Translations under genes and position numbers: made by a program | Notes under the pieces: generated by a model | What the model was told of the DNA's origin: nothing | What the model saw: the letters and a program-made list of their open reading frames with translations, nothing else | Database searches by the model: none | Assembly (NCBI GenBank): GCA_001179505.1 | Contig: CDMY01000221.1 | Span: 1-38,555 of the forward strand | Direction of reading: 5' to 3' | Length of the DNA: 38,555 nucleotides | Source: Vitrella brassicaformis | Lineage: Eukaryota; Sar; Vitrellaceae | Shown: in pieces, positions 33,309 to 38,555 of the stretch | How positions within the stretch are numbered: the first letter of the stretch is position 1 | Layout of the letters: every line of letters starts with the position of its first letter

Positions 33309-34629
33309 TGGATGGACGGACGGGGGAGAGGAGGGAGGGAGGGAGGGAGGGAGGAGAGGGATGGGTGTGTGTGGGTGGAGGTGTGTGTACGTTTTCTTCT
33401 CTTTGTATCTCTGTATGCGTACATTTGTCTGTCTGATGAGTGCCTGTGCGTCTGTCTGTCTGTCTGTCTGTGTGTCCGGCGTGCATGTCTGTTATTTGTG
33501 TGCGTATCGATGGTTGGTGGTGTGAGGACGGCTCGGCTGGCTTGGTAGTGAGGGAGGGAGGGAGGGGAGGGGAGGGGGACCCGATGCGATGCAATGTACA
33601 GACAGACAGACAGGCCGGCCGGCAGGCAGGCAGGCAGATACATGTGTATGTGTGCGTGTGCATTGTCTGCGTGGCATCCATGATCGTACACACATACAGC
33701 CACCACTCGACGGCTGTGGTCGGCGAACAGACGCGGATGTGCGAACGAGCCTTCGTCTGTCCGTCTGTCTTGTGCGTTGCGTTGCCTGGCTGAAGTTTCA
33801 TGCCATCACGAGAACGGGCTGCCCCGCCCCGCCCCACACACAGCAAAAGGCATGCGCCCGTAGGAAGGAAAGGCGCACGTATGCCAATGGGCATGTTAAT
33901 TGCCGAAGATCGATGCCTCGATGCATCAATGCATCAATGCAATGCGTGTATACTTGCTTGCATGACATGAGCGGACGGACGAGTATGCACTTTTTTCGGC
34001 TACATATGTGGCCTCATGTCATGTCATGTGCCTTGGGTCCTCTCTCGCCTATGCGCCGTGATTACAATCATTGCATCTCGCGATCTATGCTGGCTTCATT
34101 CACACAGTCGGTTTTGGCCCTTTTGCTCTGGTCCTCTCTGCACAATCAGCCAATTCCTGGCTACTCCTTCCCCAGTCAGCTGTCTGGTGCTCATGGCGTG
34201 CTCATGGTGGTGGTGTGACGTACACGTGTGTGAGCGTGTGGAGGACAATTATTGATGTGCATGTGCGGTCCTATCTTTGCTGATGAGAACGACGGACGGA
34301 CGGACGGACGGATGAATGAGTGCATACTTACATCTCTTGATCTTTATCTGTTACGTTGAAAACACGCCGGTCTTTGCCTCCACCCAGGCAGGCAGCTACC
34401 GTTGGGCTCGTTCGTTTCTCGTCAAGAAACAAACTCTATAGACACACACACACACACACACCCACACACACACACCCGTACTACGACACGCAATCAATCG
34501 CGTCCATGCACCAGCGACCGACCCACCCACCCACCCATCAAAACGGAAACAAACGCGCCGCCATGCAGCCCGACAAAAGCATCCATCCATATATCGGTGC
34601 GTCCCGTCACTCAGTCTGTGTGTGTCGTG
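33309..34629. other. Convergent 3' spacer, microsatellite-rich
   Basis: This spacer lies between the convergent sorting nexin and thioredoxin genes. It holds GAGG repeats near 33335-33358 and 33550-33570, TGTC runs near 33455-33475, a GCAG array near 33620-33637 and a CA array near 34441-34478. No supported exon or RNA gene was seen. Confidence 0.6.
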
Positions 34630-35160
34630 TCACTTGTTGCTCTGCACGAGCTCTCTGAGTTTCTCGGGCTGCGCGCCGGTGAGTGTGTCCTTCTCCTGAC
34701 CGTTCTTGGTGAGCTTGAAGGTGGGCACGCTGTGAATGTCGAACTCCTCGGACAGCAGGTTGTTCTCGTCGATGTCAACATACAGAAACTGCACGTCCGA
34801 ATGCTCCTCGCTCATCTTCTCAACTACTGCCACCCGGGGCATGGCACCCAGCCCAGCCAACCACAGCACAACCACAGCAGAACAGAAGCATGCTTGTCGT
34901 ACGTGTGTGGGTGTGTGTGTGTGTGTGTGTGTGTGTGCTTGTGCTGTTACTTGACTATCTGCCTCACCGGGTTTCATCTGTTTGCAAGGCCCGCACCATG
35001 CGGCCGAGAACTGCGTGACGGTGAGCTTCTCCTGGTTGGCGTCCATCAGCTCCTTGTAGTGCTTTTGGGTCTCGACTCGCGTCACCACATGGCGCCGAAA
35101 GACCCGACTCACAGACAGCCTGAGCCCCGCGAACGAAGATGACGCTCGCCGACTCAACAT
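34630..35160 (-). CDS. Thioredoxin, probably mitochondrial, 129 aa
   Basis: Two exons (35160-34968 and 34826-34630) join in phase. The product has the classic single thioredoxin domain: VTQFSAAWCGPCKQMKP carries the WCGPC redox active site, FLYVDIDEN is the central strand, and VPTFKLTKNGQE carries the conserved cis-Pro. It reduces protein disulfides. The first ~30 residues (MLSRRASSSFAGLRLSVSRV) are rich in Arg and Ser and lack acids, which fits a mitochondrial presequence. The start is the first in-frame ATG; the open frame upstream of it lacks an ATG. The intron at 34967-34827 carries a TG microsatellite. The gene is divergent from the ADP-ribosylglycohydrolase-like gene. Confidence 0.93.
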   Translation of the reverse strand: MLSRRASSSFAGLRLSVSRVFRRHVVTRVETQKHYKELMDANQEKLTVTQFSAAWCGPCKQMKPGEADSQVTAQAHTHTHTHTPTHVRQACFCSAVVVLWLAGLGAMPRVAVVEKMSEEHSDVQFLYVDIDENNLLSEEFDIHSVPTFKLTKNGQEKDTLTGAQPEKLRELVQSNK

Positions 35161-35600
35161 GACTCGCTGCCTGACCACACTGAGCAGCGGAAAGCAGCAG
35201 ACAATGCTCCACACCCTCTCTTTGCCTCTTTGGCTCGCAAATCGCACGCTTGGATCGCATGAGGGGAGGAATCTGTCGTCGTCGTTCCCTCTGTCGTATC
35301 TGTCGACTTTCGTATCTGTCGACTTTCCCTCTGTTCGTCGTCGTTCTGGTGGTATCTGCCTGCTGCTTCCTCACGCACATCTCCAGCCTGAGGTGATCAA
35401 TGGATGCAACGCAGATCTGATCTGACACACGCGCACGCGCACACGCCCGTCCGTCCATGCATGTTGGGATTTGCATGATTGTTTGTCTGTCTTGTCTGTC
35501 TGGCAGTTTCAGGCGGGCGTCTGATTCGTCTGTTGGCGGCTTCACATCGGGATCTCCATCGTCACTGGCGTCGGCACCACTTGTCAAGCCACTCGGGTCG
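35161..35600. promoter_or_regulatory. Divergent intergenic region, thioredoxin / J1-crystallin-like gene
   Basis: About 440 bases separate the two divergent genes. The region contains a direct repeat CGTATCTGTCGACTTT near 35296-35330 and TGTC runs near 35485-35502. It may also hold an unseen first exon of the + strand gene. No core promoter element was recognised. Confidence 0.4.
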
Positions 35601-37115
35601 ATGGCTGCAGTGGCCAAGGCGCGGGGCTGATTGGGGCTTTCGTGTCTGACGCAGCCACAATGCCCTCTGCGCTGGATATGTAAGTCGTAAGGCCACAGAC
35701 CCCAAGTGCACCGCGCCGACCATCATTGCGATGGATCGCTCTCAATGCGTTCTTGCGTGGGTGCCAATGCATCGAGTGCAGATGACCAGAGTGATGTGGC
35801 CAAGAAGGTTGAGAGCAAAGGCGGTGAGGCGGCCTTCTACTCGTCGCCTTCATGCCCCTTCTACAAATATCCCAAGGGAAGCTTGTCGTGCTACGGCGAC
35901 GAGGCAACACCCCTCCTGCACAGCATCGCCCGGCAAGGAAAGGATTTTCATCTCGACACATTCGCCGAGGATTTTTTCACTTGGGCGAAGGGTTACCATG
36001 GGCGGCTCAATCACATGAGCAAGGTCAGCCAGCCAATCGGCCAGCTGTCCAGCTGGGTGCACGTGTGTGTGTGTGTGTGTGTGCAGGAGTTCGTCAGCAA
36101 TCGCGATGCGGGCAAGAGTTGGGACAAGTGTGCGTCGGGCAGCAAGGATGCTCACAACCTCATCAAGGTGCGAAAGAACGAACGGCACGGGGCCGCCCGC
36201 ACACACACACGTGTGTGTCCCTGGTGTCTGTCAGATACCCATCATAGCCGCTCGGTGGGCCGGCACCCCCGACTATATGACCAAGGTGGAGCAGATCACA
36301 CAGCTGCACCAGGTCAGACAGACAGACCACAACTCCCATGCTGTCGAGCACAACACGGCCGCAAAGCACGGCCGCATCTGCCCTGTTGTCTGTGTCTGGT
36401 TCATCAGTACGAGCCGATAGCGACGGTAGTCGCGCGTGTGTGTGCGCGCATCTATGAGAAGGTTTTGTTAGGGGCGACGCCAAAGGGTGCGTTCGAGGCG
36501 GTGCTCAGTGACGGTGTGAACGGGAGGAAGGGAGGCATCAGATAAAGCACAAACAGACGGCCTGGCCGGACCGTGTGCGCTGCAATGTATGTGGGTTTCT
36601 GCTAGGCTCCTCGCCGCCGGATGAGAGGGCGGTTCTCGAGAAGGCCAAGTCCAAGCAGGGCGAGCCGTACCCCAAGGCCGTCAAGGAACTCGGACTCTCA
36701 TGCGCACTTCCGGGTGAGTGTAGTAAGTCCATGCAAGGAGCAGTACATCGATCAATCGATCGGTTGTTCTCATGTGTGCCTGCAGGGTCTGGCGAGGCCG
36801 CGCTGCTGTCTCTGCTGGTCTTCGACGGCTACCACGCCGCTGTCGAGGTGTGTATGTGCATTTAAGAGACAATGCCAGGCAGGCACGTCACACGTATGGG
36901 TGTCCCTCGCTGGCGGTGTTTCACCGATCTATCAGGGCAACATCCTGGCGGCAGGCGACAACTGCTCGCGGAGCCTTCTGCTCGCTGGCGTCTTTGCCGC
37001 TGCGTCTGGGGCAGATTTTGTTCCATCCTCGTGGCAGCACAAGACGACGGCCCTGCCTGAGCTGACCAAGAGCATCGACGCGGTCGTCGATCTCAACCCG
37101 GCACTCTCGGAATAG
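35601..37115 (+). CDS. ADP-ribosylglycohydrolase / J1-crystallin-like protein, about 308 aa
   Basis: Exons: about 35601-35679, 35792-36023, 36087-36167, 36235-36312, 36408-36513, 36606-36713, 36786-36847 and 36936-37115. The product shows the all-helical fold family's landmarks: GLIGAFVSDAATMPSALD near the N terminus, CPFYKYPKGSLSCYGDEA, IPIIAARWAGTPD, a variable loop, LPGSGEAALLSLLVFDGYHA and the AAGDNCSRSLLLAGV motif. The last corresponds to the metal-binding GGDxDT region of true hydrolases but reads GDNCSR, as in the crystallin J1/selenoprotein J branch, so hydrolase activity is doubtful. Exons 2-8 join in phase. Exon 1 does not: from ATG 35601 (MAAVAKARG) the frame meets TGA, and one extra base in the GGGG at about 35623-35626 would link it to LIGAFVSD. 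Either a base is missing in the sequence, or the true start lies in an upstream exon spliced to 35611. Confidence 0.75.
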
Positions 37116-37352
37116 CTGCGGTGTGCACCGACGATCATCCCCTATATGAATTTTCAAACCGGGGTTCTTTCCCTGTGGAATTCACGCAGCGTATGCGAGA
37201 GCTGTTTTGGTTAAGCAAAACTAGACAGCAGAGACACGCTTCTGTGCCATTCGCATGGCGTTCGGCAGCCGAACAAAGGAGGGAGAAAAGAACACAATCC
37301 CTTCCGGTTTCACGCATTTCCTAAACATTCGTCTTTACTGTTTTACGGACAC

Positions 37353-37371
37353 GCCTGCCCGAAGGGCAGGC
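37353..37371. repeat. Perfect 8-bp stem-loop GCCTGCCC-GAA-GGGCAGGC
   Basis: A perfect GC-rich stem with a 3-base loop lies about 240 bases after the stop codon of the J1-crystallin-like gene. It could be a 3'-end or transcript-stability structure. No poly-T tract follows. Confidence 0.6.
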
Positions 37372-37940
37372 ACTCCACTTGTCGATGTAATCTGCCTGAA
37401 AGCCCGACGAATCATCGATTGTCTTGCCGTTTAGCGTAGTCTTTAGTTAGTGTATGTGTGTGACAGCACAGATTAACAGTGTGTGGAGCACATGAATGAC
37501 AGCCTGGCGTATCTCTGAGACATCCCAAGTGCATGAAGGACTGCATTCATTGCATGAATAACACCATGATGAAACATGACATCTTATCACATGCAAGACA
37601 TTAATTCCACCTGCGATGCCACACGCGTTCGGTTGTGAGTAAGCCAAGGTGCGGTATGTGCCGCAAGAGTGTCAGGAGGTGTGTGTCGCCGCCCCTTGCT
37701 TATGAAGAGACAGACAGACAGACAGCCGCTGTTCGCTGGCATCATTGACCAGGCTCTTCCTCCCTCGCTGGCTGTGTGCCCGCATCTAAAAGCAGCAGGT
37801 GCACAGGCAATCCACAGCACAGTAGAGAGAGTTTTGACACACATATTTGTATACATGTAACCATATGTATGTATGCATATGTATGTGTGTATACATACGT
37901 ATGTATATGTGTACGTACGTATATGTGTTTGGTATTTTTA

Positions 37941-38028
37941 TTTATTTGTTTGAGTTGTCAATGCGTGACTCTCATGTTTATATTATTTGTTGTGTCTTTA
38001 TTTGTTTGAGTAATGTCAATGCGTGACT
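37941..38028. repeat. Direct repeat of about 30 bases
   Basis: TTTATTTGTTTGAGT-(T or AAT)-GTCAATGCGTGACT occurs at 37941-37970 and again at 37997-38028. The two copies differ by about two bases and are separated by an AT-rich spacer. Confidence 0.8.
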
Positions 38029-38555
38029 TTTTTTACAGGGGTAGATGGATGCGTCAGTGAGTGTGAGACATGGACCGAATGAGACATATGTGAATGAATC
38101 AATATCACCCGAGACACGGGGAATTTGTCCATCCACGCAGGAACCAAACAATCATCGTCATCTTTGATCGATGTGTCGGTGCTTGTCCGTTCGTCGGTGA
38201 CCTATGAGAGCGTACATACGCTGCCGTCATAGAAATATCCATGGTCACTCATTCCATACGCAAGGAGAGGGCTGAGTCTCAGCTAGAAAGTGAGACACCA
38301 GAGAGAGCCGCGCCAATGCGTGGGCATAAAGCCGACGAAACGAGTTGGGCTGAGAGGAGGCGCGTCTCATTCTCATCAGGCCACCCGAGAGCGTTGCAGG
38401 AACGTTGCGAATTGGGGAAAAGATGCAGGCGGCATCAGTCCCAGCGCGACGACATGGCGGGCCAGCCAAGATCCTCAAGGCTGCCGACCAAGCGCCCTTC
38501 TGCGCATCACTTCATTACAACAGCAGACCAGACCACGGCTCAGAGGCGCTCCCTC

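Larger units (their letters stand above)
37116..38555. other. Gene-free terminal region with small repeats
   Basis: No supported gene was found. Contents are a perfect hairpin at 37353-37371, an alternating purine-pyrimidine TA/TG/CG tract at about 37850-37926, and a direct repeat at 37941-38028. A minus-strand open frame at 38245-38478 lacks an ATG and could be an exon of a gene continuing beyond the window. Confidence 0.5.

Noticed and set aside
33312-33706. Open frames in the spacer after the sorting nexin
   Set aside because: They are repeat-derived, rich in Gly/Arg or Cys/Val/Leu, and appear on both strands over the same TGTC and GAGG repeats.
35154-35617. Minus-strand open frame MATAAIDPSGLTSGADASDDG overlapping the J1-like first exon
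   Set aside because: It overlaps the well-supported GLIGAFVSDAATMP exon's 5' end and has no splice path into the thioredoxin gene that keeps phase.
38245-38478. Minus-strand open frame of 77 codons at the right edge
   Set aside because: It has no ATG and no family resemblance. It could be an exon of a gene beyond the window, but this cannot be shown here.

Overview
The window looks like nuclear DNA of a GC-rich, intron-dense, plastid-bearing protist. Eight protein-coding genes can be assembled by joining exons with phase-compatible splice sites. Nearly all introns are short (about 50 to 150 bases), GT-AG with pyrimidine/TGTC-rich ends, and packed with CA, TG and TGTC microsatellites. A lipid-binding protein with a long plastid-style leader and the general gene style suggest a chromerid alga such as Vitrella brassicaformis. 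That assignment is inference; nothing here is a species marker. There is no sign of an operon, CRISPR array, complete transposon, rRNA or tRNA. Exon boundaries were derived by hand and may be off by a base or two.

Layout. 572-3685 (-) is a 9-exon gene of unknown function. 3686-6332 is gene-free, with a cluster of strong hairpins near 3750-3880. 6333-8612 (-) is a DUF2993/LmeA-like lipid-binding protein, divergent from 8914-10970 (+), an R3H-domain protein. 11278-18557 (-) and 18945-28916 (+) are two giant paralogues transcribed head to head from a 387-base intergenic region. 30321-33308 (+) is a PX-BAR sorting nexin. 34630-35160 (-) is a small thioredoxin with a mitochondrial-type presequence. 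About 35601-37115 (+) is an ADP-ribosylglycohydrolase/J1-crystallin-like protein. The rest to 38555 is gene-free as far as can be seen.

The outstanding feature is the paralogous pair filling 11.3-28.9 kb. Each gene has about 33 exons and starts with a signal-peptide-like segment. Each is built from three successive blocks of ankyrin-like repeats followed by a small cysteine module, and ends in a Glu/Thr/Ser-rich acidic tail. In all six cysteine modules an intron splits the codon of the third cysteine in the same phase (TG|Y). This points to triplication of an ancestral block, followed by duplication and inversion of the whole gene. The + strand copy carries many N-glycosylation sequons and a recurring GH(W/L)A(D/N)xxSP motif. 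It also has two apparent lesions relative to its sister: a one-base frame slip and an in-frame TAG. It is therefore either decaying, mis-sequenced, or split into shorter products. Ankyrin repeats joined to secretory cysteine modules are unusual, and I know of no described family with this layout.

The other genes look like ordinary housekeeping functions (endosomal sorting, redox, lipid handling, RNA binding) and show no functional link to the pair.
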